Of a stretch of DNA of 9,987 nucleotides, positions 1 through 7,207 are shown piece by piece (position 1 is the first letter of the stretch; each line of letters starts with the position of its first letter). The stretch lies in the NCBI GenBank assembly GCA_020718315.1, contig DYSK01000081.1:1-9987 (forward strand), given 5' to 3'. Source of the DNA: Draconibacterium orientale (GTDB taxonomy: Bacteria; Bacteroidota; Bacteroidia; Bacteroidales; UBA12170). The translations under genes and the position numbers were made by a program. The notes under the pieces were generated by a model. That model searched no databases and had not been told where the DNA came from. It saw only the letters and a list, made by a program, of their open reading frames with translations.

Positions 1-1
1 T

Positions 2-673
2 CGTAGTTTTGTGAAAATTCTGAATCATTTGGAAGTTGATTTCGCAGTTTTGGGTACCGAAGAAAGCGACAGCGGCGACGTGGCTCGTAGGGCAGGAAAC
101 GAAATGCTTTTTCAGATGCAAGCCCTTATGAATATTGAAACCCTAAATGCGTATCAGGTAAACAAAATTATATGCTGCGATCCGCACGATTTCAATACCC
201 TGAAAAATGAATATCCCGACCTAGGCGGAAATTATGAAGTTATTCACCACACTCAGTTTTTGCAGCAATTTTTGGATGCCGGAAAATTGGAACTTGGTGG
301 AGATGTGTTTTCGGAGAGCACAATTACTTATCACGATCCTTGTTATTTAGGTAGAGGAAATGGTGAATACGATGCTCCTAGAGCAATTTTAAATGCTATT
401 CCATCAATCAAAGTAGAGATGAAAGACAATAAATCGCACAGTTTATGTTGCGGTGCAGGTGGCGGTCAAATGTTTAAAGAAGCCGAAAAAGGCGATAAAG
501 AAATATTTATTGAGCGTACGGAACAAGCATTGGATACTTCATGTACAATTGTTGCAACGGCATGTCCATTTTGTATGGCTATGATAACCGATGGAATTAA
601 GTACAAGCAAAAAGAAACAGAAGTCAAAAATTATGATATTGCCGAATTGGTGGCTCTTTCGATGAAACTTTAA
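2..673 (+). CDS. CCG-domain (Fe-S)-binding oxidoreductase subunit, 5'-truncated
   Basis: This is the C-terminal 223 codons of a cysteine-rich CCG-domain protein (HdrB/LldE/GlpC-like), a family that carries iron-sulfur clusters in electron-transfer complexes at the cytoplasmic side of the membrane. The frame is open back to the window edge, and RSFVKILN before the GTG at 11 resembles family sequence, so that GTG is not taken as the start and the true start lies upstream. The second CCG module is intact: Cys at 341-343, Cys-Cys-Gly at 446-454 and CPFC at 563-574, with spacings C-X34-CC-X37-C-X2-C. The first module is altered: where relatives usually read EESCxGD and CPHC, this one reads EESDSGD (62-79) and DPHD (179-190). 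Two adjacent cysteines sit just before the latter (173-178). The exact enzyme partner is not visible. Family assignment is firm; the physiological role is not. Confidence 0.88.
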   Translation, partial: RSFVKILNHLEVDFAVLGTEESDSGDVARRAGNEMLFQMQALMNIETLNAYQVNKIICCDPHDFNTLKNEYPDLGGNYEVIHHTQFLQQFLDAGKLELGGDVFSESTITYHDPCYLGRGNGEYDAPRAILNAIPSIKVEMKDNKSHSLCCGAGGGQMFKEAEKGDKEIFIERTEQALDTSCTIVATACPFCMAMITDGIKYKQKETEVKNYDIAELVALSMKL

Positions 674-691
674 TTTTGGTTTTTAATATCT

Positions 692-726
692 AAAAAGCCG
701 CAAATGATTTGTTTGCGGCTTTTTTT
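692..726. terminator. Bidirectional rho-independent terminator between convergent genes
   Basis: A perfect 13-base inverted repeat, AAAAAGCCGCAAA (692-704) and TTTGCGGCTTTTT (712-724), encloses a 7-base loop and runs into a T tract ending at 726. The A tract on the left arm makes it equally good on the minus strand. It lies 18 bases after the stop of the iron-sulfur protein gene and about 30 bases after the stop of the permease gene, so it can end both transcripts. Confidence 0.93.
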
Positions 727-755
727 ATGTCAAGTCTCTAAATGATTGTTGTTCT

Positions 756-3203
756 CTAATCTGTTTTCAGTGTTTCTACAGGGTTCGATTTGGCAGCAAT
801 GTATGTTTTTAAACTCACTGTAAGAAGGCCGATAGTCAAAGAAAATAAGGCAGCCAATACAAATCCGTCAAAACCTAACTCTATTCGAATTGCAAAATCA
901 TTTAGCCAATTTTTAAGAAAATACCAAGCAGGTAGCCAGGCAATTAAATTGGCAATAATTATAAGGATTGTAAATTCTTTGGTTAGGGTTAGCATAATTC
1001 TACCCAGTGAAGCCCCTAAAATTTTTCGAATGCTGATTTCGGCTCGTCTTTGTTCTGTTATAAAGGCAGCCAATCCATACAATCCCATTCCTGCAAGTAA
1101 TAAGGCGATAAAGGTGAAAAAATAAAATACATTTCCCATTCGTTTATCGTTGGTATAGATATTGTCATAACTTTTATCCAAGAAGGAGTATGAAAATGGT
1201 GCTTTTGGTAAATGGTGATACCAAGCCGTTTGAATTTTTGCCAGCGTGGAGTTAAGATTTTCTCCATCTACTTTCACAATGATATATTTGTAAAAGCGTG
1301 GGAAAATATGAATCATCAGAGGATCTACTTCGGTGTGGAAAGAGGCATAGTGGAAGTCTTTTACGATACCGATAATTTTTCCAACTTTAGGTTCCTTCAG
1401 CGCATAGCTGAAAATCATTTTCTTTCCTATCGGGTCTTTTATTTTGTATTTGGCAACGGCCGATTCGTTGATAATAAACGCTTCTGATGAATCAGAAGAG
1501 TTCTCTATCGAAAAAGTTCTTCCTTTGATCATTTCAAACCCAAAAGCATTTAAAAAATCATAGTCGGCACAAAGCATTCGAACGCCAATCCGATCGCTTC
1601 GCCTTTGGTTTTGATCATTTTCTTCGCCCAAGTCGGGCATCCGCACTCCATACACTCCAAAACGTTCGCCGGGAATGTTGGAAGTTCCTGAAACCGATTC
1701 AATACCGGGGATTTGCAAAAGTTCGTTTTTTAATTCAGGGAGGTATTTGATGCTGTTTCTTCCCGAAAGAGGGAGTACAACAACTTGCTCTTTGTTAAAT
1801 CCAATGTCGGAATTTTGAATAAACCGAAGTTGTTTTGCCACGGTAATGGTGGTGATGGTTAAAAAGATACTGATTGCAAATTGGGAGATGACCAAAATTC
1901 GGCGAAGAAAGAGATTCAACAAATCGTTTTTTCCGGCCTGTAGTTTTGCGTTTAGCACTTGGCTTGTTTTATATCTCGACATAAAAAGAGAAGGATACAA
2001 GCCCGAGAGTATTCCTAAACCTATCACCACAGAAATCAAATAAATCAAACTTTCTTTTTCGAGAAGCTGACCTAAAGTCAAGTTTTTTCCGGCAAATTCG
2101 TTAAAATATGGAAAACTAAGTTCCACCAAAACCAAAGAAATGAGCAAAGAGGCCAAAACCAATGCAAACGACTCGCTGATAAATTGAATAAATATATTGC
2201 CTGCATTGGCTCCCATTACTTTTCGAATGCCTATTTCTTTGGCTCTTTTTATGGAGCTCGCCGTTGCCAAATTGGTATAATTTATCGCTGCAAGGATTAA
2301 AATAAACAGCCCAATTGTTAAATAAATCAGGATATGTTCGAAGTTTCCATTGCTTTCCAATTCCTTTTCTGCTTTGCTTTTAAGATGGATATCGCTGATG
2401 GGGACAAATAGATATTTTCCTTCAAGTCCGGCAAATTTATGCTCCACAGAATCTTCTATCAGAATTTTCTTCAAGTCATCGTCCATTATCTTTTGAAGTT
2501 GTGCTTGCAGTTCTTTGCCTTTTGAAGCATCGTGTACTTTTAGATAAGTGTAAAAAACCATAGGTCCGGCCGAATCCACCTTTTCCCATTCTTCTTTAAG
2601 CTTATTCATCGAAAAAACGACATCAAAATGAAAGTGACTGTTATCCGGAACATCATCAAAAACGGCGGAAATTACATAGGTTCTATCATCTACTTCTACT
2701 TTGTTTCCTGCCGCTAGCGTACTTCCAAACAGACGTGTAGCAATTCTCTTAGAAACTAAAATTTGATTTGATTTGTGGAGCAACGATCCTTCGGTCCTGT
2801 TTAAAATGGGAAACGAAAAAACATCGAAAAAAGTAGAATCAGCATAAATCATTTTTCTTTCAGAAGCACTGCTTTTGTTTGCGAACAAAGATGGCGGATT
2901 GAAAATATCCAGAATCCTGCAAGTGTTTGCATAATCGCTGTATTTCGTGATCAAATTATAGCCTAATACGCCTTCGGTTGTAGCCCATAATTGATGTTGA
3001 TCGCTGTATTTGTATTCCTCTTGAAGGCGATAGATGTTTTGATAATCTTTGTGAAATTTGTCGTAGCTAAGCTCATCATGGATGTACAAAAAAATCAAGA
3101 TGCTCGTAGCCAAACCAAAAGCTAGTCCAAAAATATTGATAATGGAATACACTTTGTTTTTAATAATAAATCGGCTAGTGGTCTTAATTATATTATTTAG
3201 CAT
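756..3203 (-). CDS. ABC transporter permease, FtsX/MacB family (815 aa)
   Basis: Inner-membrane permease of the type VII (MacB/LolCE/FtsX-like) ABC superfamily, in the double-length form common in Bacteroidota. Two halves are visible. Each has an N-terminal helix, a large periplasmic MacB-type domain and a three-helix FtsX domain. Likely membrane segments are near residues 21-41, 291-312, 343-371, 385-406, 437-460, 692-716, 746-771 and 781-801. The cytoplasmic coupling sequences RAKEIGIRKVMGA (about 320-332) and RRAEISIRKILGA (about 719-731) are the conserved FtsX signatures, and GIVKDFHY (about 622-629) is typical of the second periplasmic domain. Such proteins use ATP for mechanotransmission, extruding or extracting lipids, lipoproteins, peptides or drugs, rather than classical transport. 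It starts 3 bases after the 88-residue gene and would work with the ATPase at 3488-4183. No membrane-fusion or outer-membrane channel gene is present here, so the substrate is unknown. Confidence 0.93.
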   Translation of the reverse strand: MLNNIIKTTSRFIIKNKVYSIINIFGLAFGLATSILIFLYIHDELSYDKFHKDYQNIYRLQEEYKYSDQHQLWATTEGVLGYNLITKYSDYANTCRILDIFNPPSLFANKSSASERKMIYADSTFFDVFSFPILNRTEGSLLHKSNQILVSKRIATRLFGSTLAAGNKVEVDDRTYVISAVFDDVPDNSHFHFDVVFSMNKLKEEWEKVDSAGPMVFYTYLKVHDASKGKELQAQLQKIMDDDLKKILIEDSVEHKFAGLEGKYLFVPISDIHLKSKAEKELESNGNFEHILIYLTIGLFILILAAINYTNLATASSIKRAKEIGIRKVMGANAGNIFIQFISESFALVLASLLISLVLVELSFPYFNEFAGKNLTLGQLLEKESLIYLISVVIGLGILSGLYPSLFMSRYKTSQVLNAKLQAGKNDLLNLFLRRILVISQFAISIFLTITTITVAKQLRFIQNSDIGFNKEQVVVLPLSGRNSIKYLPELKNELLQIPGIESVSGTSNIPGERFGVYGVRMPDLGEENDQNQRRSDRIGVRMLCADYDFLNAFGFEMIKGRTFSIENSSDSSEAFIINESAVAKYKIKDPIGKKMIFSYALKEPKVGKIIGIVKDFHYASFHTEVDPLMIHIFPRFYKYIIVKVDGENLNSTLAKIQTAWYHHLPKAPFSYSFLDKSYDNIYTNDKRMGNVFYFFTFIALLLAGMGLYGLAAFITEQRRAEISIRKILGASLGRIMLTLTKEFTILIIIANLIAWLPAWYFLKNWLNDFAIRIELGFDGFVLAALFSLTIGLLTVSLKTYIAAKSNPVETLKTD

Positions 3204-3206
3204 CGT

Positions 3207-3473
3207 TTATTGTGCTTTTTTTTGAATGAAAAGAATTGGTATTTTGTTTCCTTCGGATGCGAAAATTTCAACAGTTTCCCATTCATTTTCATAGAGATGT
3301 ATTTTTTGCCTTAGATATTCGGCATTTTTCAGATGCATAGGATTATCGAGGGTGGAATCCCAAAGTTCGAATCGATAAACCATTGAATTTTTGTTTTGGG
3401 AGGATTGAATCAAAATGTCGAGATAGTCGTTCGGATTGATATCGGGCAATAATAGTTTTATTTCTCTGGGCAT
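3207..3473 (-). CDS. Small protein of unknown function within the ABC operon (88 aa)
   Basis: I do not recognise this protein. It is predicted soluble and cytoplasmic: no signal peptide, membrane helix or cysteine is seen, and charged and aromatic residues are mixed as in a small folded alpha/beta protein. The stretch ILFIQKK near the C-terminus looks like a final strand. It is taken as a real gene because it fills the only gap between ATPase and permease, begins 14 bases after the ATPase stop, ends 3 bases before the permease start, and has protein-like composition with few rare residues. The start is the only methionine before residue 31, and no Shine-Dalgarno motif precedes it. Its position suggests it is co-translated with, and acts alongside, the transporter as an accessory or regulator. 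That role is inference. Confidence 0.72.
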   Translation of the reverse strand: MPREIKLLLPDINPNDYLDILIQSSQNKNSMVYRFELWDSTLDNPMHLKNAEYLRQKIHLYENEWETVEIFASEGNKIPILFIQKKAQ

Positions 3474-3487
3474 CGCTGATTTGTTGT

Positions 3488-4183
3488 TTAGGTTTTTTTT
3501 GTAAAGCTTTGCAAGATGTTCTCGTTGATAATCTGTCCGTCGAATAAACGAATAATTCTGTTGGCATACGAAGCATCGCGTTGGGAGTGAGTTACCATCA
3601 AAATAGTTGTTCCTTCTTTGTTCAAATCGTTGAGTGTTCGCATAACTTCTTCGCCATGTGCCGAATCCAAATTGCCGGTTGGTTCATCGGCCAATATGAA
3701 CATAGGGCTTCCTACAACTGCTCTGGCAACTGCTACGCGTTGTTGTTGTCCGCCGCTCAATTGTTGTGGAAAATGATATTTTCGATGGAGAATATGCATT
3801 TTTTCTAAGGCCGAAAGCACTTTTCGTTTTCGTTCGCGGCCTTTTATTCCCATATAAATCAGAGGCAATTCCACATTTTCGTAAACATTCAGTTCGTCGA
3901 TGAGGTTGAAGTTTTGAAAGATATATCCAATATTTTTCTTGCGGAGTTGTGCGCGCTTCTTTTCATTGAATTTGGAAGTCTCTTGACCAAGAAAAAAATA
4001 TTCACCTTTGTTTGGATTGTCAAGCAGCCCCATAATATTGAGTAAAGTCGTTTTTCCGCATCCCGATGGACCCATAATTGCCACAAATTCGCCTTCTTTT
4101 ACTTCGAGCGAAACATTTTGAAGCGCCTGAGTTTCTACCTCCGCATTGCGATAGGTCTTGGATAAGCCATTCGTTTTTAACAT
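3488..4183 (-). CDS. ABC transporter ATP-binding protein, LolD/MacB type (231 aa)
   Basis: Cytoplasmic nucleotide-binding subunit that powers the FtsX-type permease encoded downstream. All ABC motifs are intact: Walker A GPSGCGKTT (residues 38-46), Q-loop Gln90 in IFQNFNL, signature LSGGQ (142-146), Walker B FILADEP (162-168) with catalytic Glu167, D-loop GNLDS (170-174) and switch His199 in MVTHS. Length and sequence fit the LolD/MacB ATPase group, whose members pair as dimers with MacB-fold permeases. Distinguishing LolD from MacB or a peptide-export ATPase is not possible from sequence alone, so no symbol is given. The ATG at 4183 is preceded by purine-rich AAGAAAAG and is the natural start, with the first beta-strand beginning at residue 2. 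It is the first gene of the minus-strand operon. Confidence 0.95.
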   Translation of the reverse strand: MLKTNGLSKTYRNAEVETQALQNVSLEVKEGEFVAIMGPSGCGKTTLLNIMGLLDNPNKGEYFFLGQETSKFNEKKRAQLRKKNIGYIFQNFNLIDELNVYENVELPLIYMGIKGRERKRKVLSALEKMHILHRKYHFPQQLSGGQQQRVAVARAVVGSPMFILADEPTGNLDSAHGEEVMRTLNDLNKEGTTILMVTHSQRDASYANRIIRLFDGQIINENILQSFTKKT

Positions 4184-4346
4184 CTTTTCTTGTTTAAATA
4201 CACCCCACTAAATTAGGAATTAATGTGAATGTTTTAATTCTTTCGTTCGGTTAATACTTGTATGTTTTTTTTACATGAATAATGCCGAATTTGTATCTGT
4301 ATGATATTCAGTACCAAAAGAGATAAATCTTGTTATTTTAGTGTTA

Positions 4347-4392
4347 AAAGTGTTCGCCTTCGGGCAATATTATGTACATTTACGAACATTTT
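4347..4392. repeat. Imperfect inverted repeat, possible operator or leader hairpin
   Basis: AAAGTGTTCG (4347-4356) and CGAACATTTT (4383-4392) pair over ten positions, nine Watson-Crick and one G-U, around a 26-base spacer. The core TGTTCG/CGAACA is perfect. The right arm covers the start point expected for the predicted ABC promoter, so it could be a regulator binding site or the base of a stem-loop in the leader RNA. Function is inferred from position only. Confidence 0.35.
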
Positions 4393-4396
4393 ATTG

Positions 4397-4427
4397 CAAA
4401 GTTATGAGGAAATGCTCCCATGACAAA
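4397..4427 (-). promoter_or_regulatory. Predicted Bacteroidetes housekeeping promoter for the ABC operon
   Basis: On the minus strand TTTG (4427-4424) is followed after 19 bases by TAACTTTG (4404-4397). This matches the Bacteroidetes primary-sigma consensus, TTTG at -33 and TAnnTTTG at -7, in both motifs and in spacing. Transcription would begin near 4390, giving a leader of about 200 bases before the ATPase ATG at 4183. It is the best promoter in the window, although leader length and the short motifs keep it uncertain. Confidence 0.5.
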
Positions 4428-4486
4428 TGCCAGACTATGAAGCTGAAAAAGGACATATTATCTGAAAAAAAACAAAATAATACCAA

Positions 4487-5860
4487 ATGAAAATTGAAGC
4501 AAAAATATTAATTGTTGACGACGATAAAGATGTTCTTTTGGCTGCCAAACTTTTTTTGTCTCAGCAGTTTACATCTGTTCATACAGAGTCGGATCCCAAT
4601 AAACTACCCGATTTTATGCGAAGCGAAAATTACGATGTGATTTTGTTGGATATGAACTTTTCGCGTGATGCAACGAGTGGCCAAGAAGGTTTTTATTGGT
4701 TAAATAGAGCATTGGAAATAGATCCCTCTGTGGTCATTATTTTTATTACAGGATATGGCGATATCGAATTGGCCGTTCAAGGAATCAAAGAAGGAGCAAC
4801 AAATTTTATTTTAAAACCTTGGGACAATCATAAATTGCTGGCCGAAATTAATTCGAATCTTCAAATTCGAAACTCCAGAAAAGAATTGGCTGCGCTTCGT
4901 GATAAACAAAAGCAATTGATTTCGGATATGGATTCGCCATTTGTCGAAATCATTGGTCACTCTCCTTCCATTCAGCGCGTTCTGAATACCGTCAAAAAAG
5001 TAGCTCAAACCGACGCCAATGTGCTGTTGCTGGGTGAAAATGGAACAGGAAAAGAACTTATTGCACGAGCCATCCATCGTATTTCTGAACGTAAGAAGGA
5101 AGTTTTTATTTCGGTCGATTTAGGCGCTATTACGGAATCATTGTTCGAAAGCGAGCTTTTTGGCTACAAAAAAGGAGCTTTTACCGATGCAAAAGAAGAC
5201 CGCGCCGGCCGTTTTGAAGCCGCTTCGGGCGGAACAATTTTTTTAGACGAAATTGGAAACCTGAGCTATAGCCTTCAATCCAAATTGCTAAGCGTATTGC
5301 AAAATCGAAAAATCGTCCGACTTGGAACCTATACCGAAATCCCAATCGACGTTCGTGTTATTTGTGCCACAAATATGCCTCTCTACGAAATGGTGGAAGA
5401 AGGGAAATTTCGACAAGATTTGTTGTATCGGGTAAATACAGTCGAAATTCAAATTCCACCCTTGCGCGAACGTGAAGAGGATATTCAGGATTTGGTAGAA
5501 CATTTTTTGGTCATTTACATGAAAAAATATCGCTTGCCAAAGAAAAAAGTTAGCCAAGGCGCTCTCAAAAGGTTGAAAAAGCACAACTGGCCGGGCAATA
5601 TTCGTGAACTTCAGCATTCGGTCGAACGGGCTGTTATTATGGCTGAAGACAACAACCTTCAGGCACATGATTTCTTCCTGATGAAACCCATCCAAAAAGA
5701 TGCTTTGTTGACCTCAGATAAATTGAATCTAAAAGATACTGAACGTATTCTCATTCGGAAAGTAATCGATAAACATGGAGGAAATATCTCCAAAGCTGCT
5801 AAAGAGTTGGGTTTAACACGCGCTTCGCTCTATAGGCGAATAGAAAAATATGATTTATAG
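4487..5860 (+). CDS. NtrC-family sigma-54-type response regulator (457 aa)
   Basis: Cytoplasmic transcription activator with three domains in the usual order. The receiver domain (about 5-125) has the acidic pocket Asp11/Asp12, phosphoacceptor Asp55, Thr88 and Lys110. The AAA+ domain (about 153-395) has Walker A GENGTGKE (183-190), Walker B TIFLDEIG (250-257), sensor I ATN (294-296), candidate arginine fingers Arg309 and Arg315, and WPGNIREL (368-375). A Fis-type helix-turn-helix occupies about 418-455, ending in KAAKELGLTRASLYRRI. The sigma-54 contact loop reads GAFTDA (230-235) rather than the classical GAFTGA. The family hydrolyses ATP to open sigma-54 promoter complexes after phosphorylation. 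The gene overlaps its kinase by 11 bases and faces away from the ABC operon, its likely target. The ATG at 4487 follows an A-rich leader without Shine-Dalgarno sequence. Confidence 0.95.
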   Translation: MKIEAKILIVDDDKDVLLAAKLFLSQQFTSVHTESDPNKLPDFMRSENYDVILLDMNFSRDATSGQEGFYWLNRALEIDPSVVIIFITGYGDIELAVQGIKEGATNFILKPWDNHKLLAEINSNLQIRNSRKELAALRDKQKQLISDMDSPFVEIIGHSPSIQRVLNTVKKVAQTDANVLLLGENGTGKELIARAIHRISERKKEVFISVDLGAITESLFESELFGYKKGAFTDAKEDRAGRFEAASGGTIFLDEIGNLSYSLQSKLLSVLQNRKIVRLGTYTEIPIDVRVICATNMPLYEMVEEGKFRQDLLYRVNTVEIQIPPLREREEDIQDLVEHFLVIYMKKYRLPKKKVSQGALKRLKKHNWPGNIRELQHSVERAVIMAEDNNLQAHDFFLMKPIQKDALLTSDKLNLKDTERILIRKVIDKHGGNISKAAKELGLTRASLYRRIEKYDL

Positions 5861-7202
5861 AAATTTTCGATTGATTGTTGTTTTTAGAGTTCTTCTGCTG
5901 CTGTTCAATACATTGGCATTGGCCTATTTTTATAGCAACAACGAATTTATCACCTCTTGGGCACTTTTAGTTTTGCTTGTAGTACAAACCGTACTTTTAA
6001 TTGTTTTTGCTGAGCAAAGTAACCAACGATTTGTCAAATTTTTAGACAGCATTCGATACAACGATTTTGCAGCTACTTTTTCGTCCAATGTGAGCGGGAA
6101 AACTTTTGAACGTTTAAACGATTCGTTCAATGAGGTGATAAAAATGTTTAAAAAAACACGAGCCGAAAAAGAAACACAGTACAATTACCTCCAAACAGTC
6201 ATTCAACACATTAATATCGGTATCATAGCCTATCGAAAAGACGGAATGATAGACATTGTAAACAATGCCATCAAACGCATTTTCGAAATCAATAATTTAA
6301 CGCATATCAATCAATTGCAAAGTCTCGACGAAAATATCGTTCATCAATTGTTGAATATTCATTCGGGCGATACGATTCTAATAAAACTCTACAAAGAAGA
6401 TGAAGTATTGCAACTGACAGCGGTGGCCACGGAATTTAAAAAACAAGGAGAGGAATATTTTTTAGTCAGCTTTCAAGATATTCATGCCGAATTGGAAGCA
6501 AAGGAAATTGAATCATGGCAAAAACTTATTCGGGTGCTCACACACGAAATCATGAATTCCATCACTCCAATATCGTCTTTGACCAACACATTAAACCAAA
6601 TGATTTTTGACGAAAAATCGAATGAGTTGAAATTTAAAAATTTGTCGGTCGATGAAATAGAAAATGTAAAATTGGCACTCGAAACAATTGGGAAAAGAAG
6701 CGAAGGCTTGCTGAATTTTGTGGAAATTTATCGAAACCTTACCCGAATTCCAAAACCAAACTTCCGTCATATCCCAGTTTTGGATTTGTTTCAAACGATT
6801 GAACAGCTTTTTATAGCTCAGTTGAAAGAAAAAAACATTCGCTTTTCGTTCAAAATATTGCCCGACAATTTGCATTTAACTGCCGATCCGGATTTAATCG
6901 AACAAGTTTTGATCAATTTGTACCTGAATGCTATCCACGCACTTGAGGGGCAAGAAAATCCGGAAATCAAAATGATAGCCCGGCAAAATTTGAATAACCA
7001 CGTTATTATTGAGCTGGCCGACAATGGAATAGGCATTAAACCGGATTTATTAGATAAAATATTTATGCCATTTTTTACTTCAAAAAAAGAAGGATCGGGC
7101 ATTGGATTGAGTCTTTCACGCCAGATCATGCACATGCACAAAGGAAGTATTCATGTGAAATCAATTCCTAGAAAAGGAAGCGTTTTTACCTTAGTTTTTT
7201 AA
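5850..7202 (+). CDS. PAS-containing membrane sensor histidine kinase, NtrY-like (450 aa)
   Basis: Sensor kinase expected to phosphorylate Asp55 of the upstream regulator. Two N-terminal membrane helices (about 8-28 and 35-54) are joined by a very short loop, so there is no periplasmic sensing domain. A linker helix and a PAS-like domain (about 112-212) follow. The H-box is VLTHEIMNSITP, with His232 as the phosphorylated residue. The catalytic domain shows the N-box around NLYLNAIHAL (357-366), G1 DNGIGI (391-396), F-box FMPFFTSK (405-412) and G2 GSGIGLSL (415-422), all intact. The HEIMNSITP box and layout resemble NtrY-type kinases, but the signal here is not predictable. Start ATG 5850 lies inside the last codons of the regulator gene, which implies translational coupling and equal expression. 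The protein ends almost directly after the last catalytic-domain strand, as expected for a full-length kinase. Confidence 0.94.
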   Translation: MIYRNFRLIVVFRVLLLLFNTLALAYFYSNNEFITSWALLVLLVVQTVLLIVFAEQSNQRFVKFLDSIRYNDFAATFSSNVSGKTFERLNDSFNEVIKMFKKTRAEKETQYNYLQTVIQHINIGIIAYRKDGMIDIVNNAIKRIFEINNLTHINQLQSLDENIVHQLLNIHSGDTILIKLYKEDEVLQLTAVATEFKKQGEEYFLVSFQDIHAELEAKEIESWQKLIRVLTHEIMNSITPISSLTNTLNQMIFDEKSNELKFKNLSVDEIENVKLALETIGKRSEGLLNFVEIYRNLTRIPKPNFRHIPVLDLFQTIEQLFIAQLKEKNIRFSFKILPDNLHLTADPDLIEQVLINLYLNAIHALEGQENPEIKMIARQNLNNHVIIELADNGIGIKPDLLDKIFMPFFTSKKEGSGIGLSLSRQIMHMHKGSIHVKSIPRKGSVFTLVF

Positions 7203-7207
7203 TAGAA

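Larger units (their letters stand above)
4184..4486. promoter_or_regulatory. Divergent intergenic control region of the ABC and two-component operons
   Basis: This 303-base AT-rich spacer has no credible reading frame and lies between two operons transcribed outward. It contains a minus-strand Bacteroidetes-type promoter (4397-4427) and an imperfect inverted repeat (4347-4392), both listed separately. An 8-base direct repeat CTGAAAAA occurs at 4443-4450 and 4462-4469. Reading both strands by eye I found no pair with the GG-N10-GC spacing of a sigma-54 promoter and no TAnnTTTG match on the plus strand, so the promoter of the regulator gene is not identified. Confidence 0.6.

Noticed and set aside
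11..13. GTG as the start codon of the first gene
   Set aside because: The frame is open to the window edge and the residues before it look like family sequence, so the gene is truncated by the window, not started here.
790..1125. 111-residue plus-strand frame antisense to the permease gene
   Set aside because: It mirrors the opposite strand of well-conserved FtsX coding sequence and shows no own signal or start context.
3343..3576. 77-residue minus-strand frame overlapping both the ATPase and the 88-residue gene
   Set aside because: It overlaps the 3' end of the ATPase gene out of frame and has no family-like sequence. The 88-residue frame explains the interval better.
4356..4365. GCC-TTCG-GGC mini-hairpin in the divergent spacer
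   Set aside because: The stem is only three base pairs and no T tract follows, so it is too weak for a terminator call.
4184..4486. Sigma-54 promoter upstream of either divergent operon
   Set aside because: Every GG and CC dinucleotide in the spacer was checked by hand for a GC partner at the right spacing, and none fitted.
5288..5695. 135-residue minus-strand frame inside the response regulator gene
   Set aside because: The plus strand there encodes the conserved AAA+ core, so this is a shadow frame.
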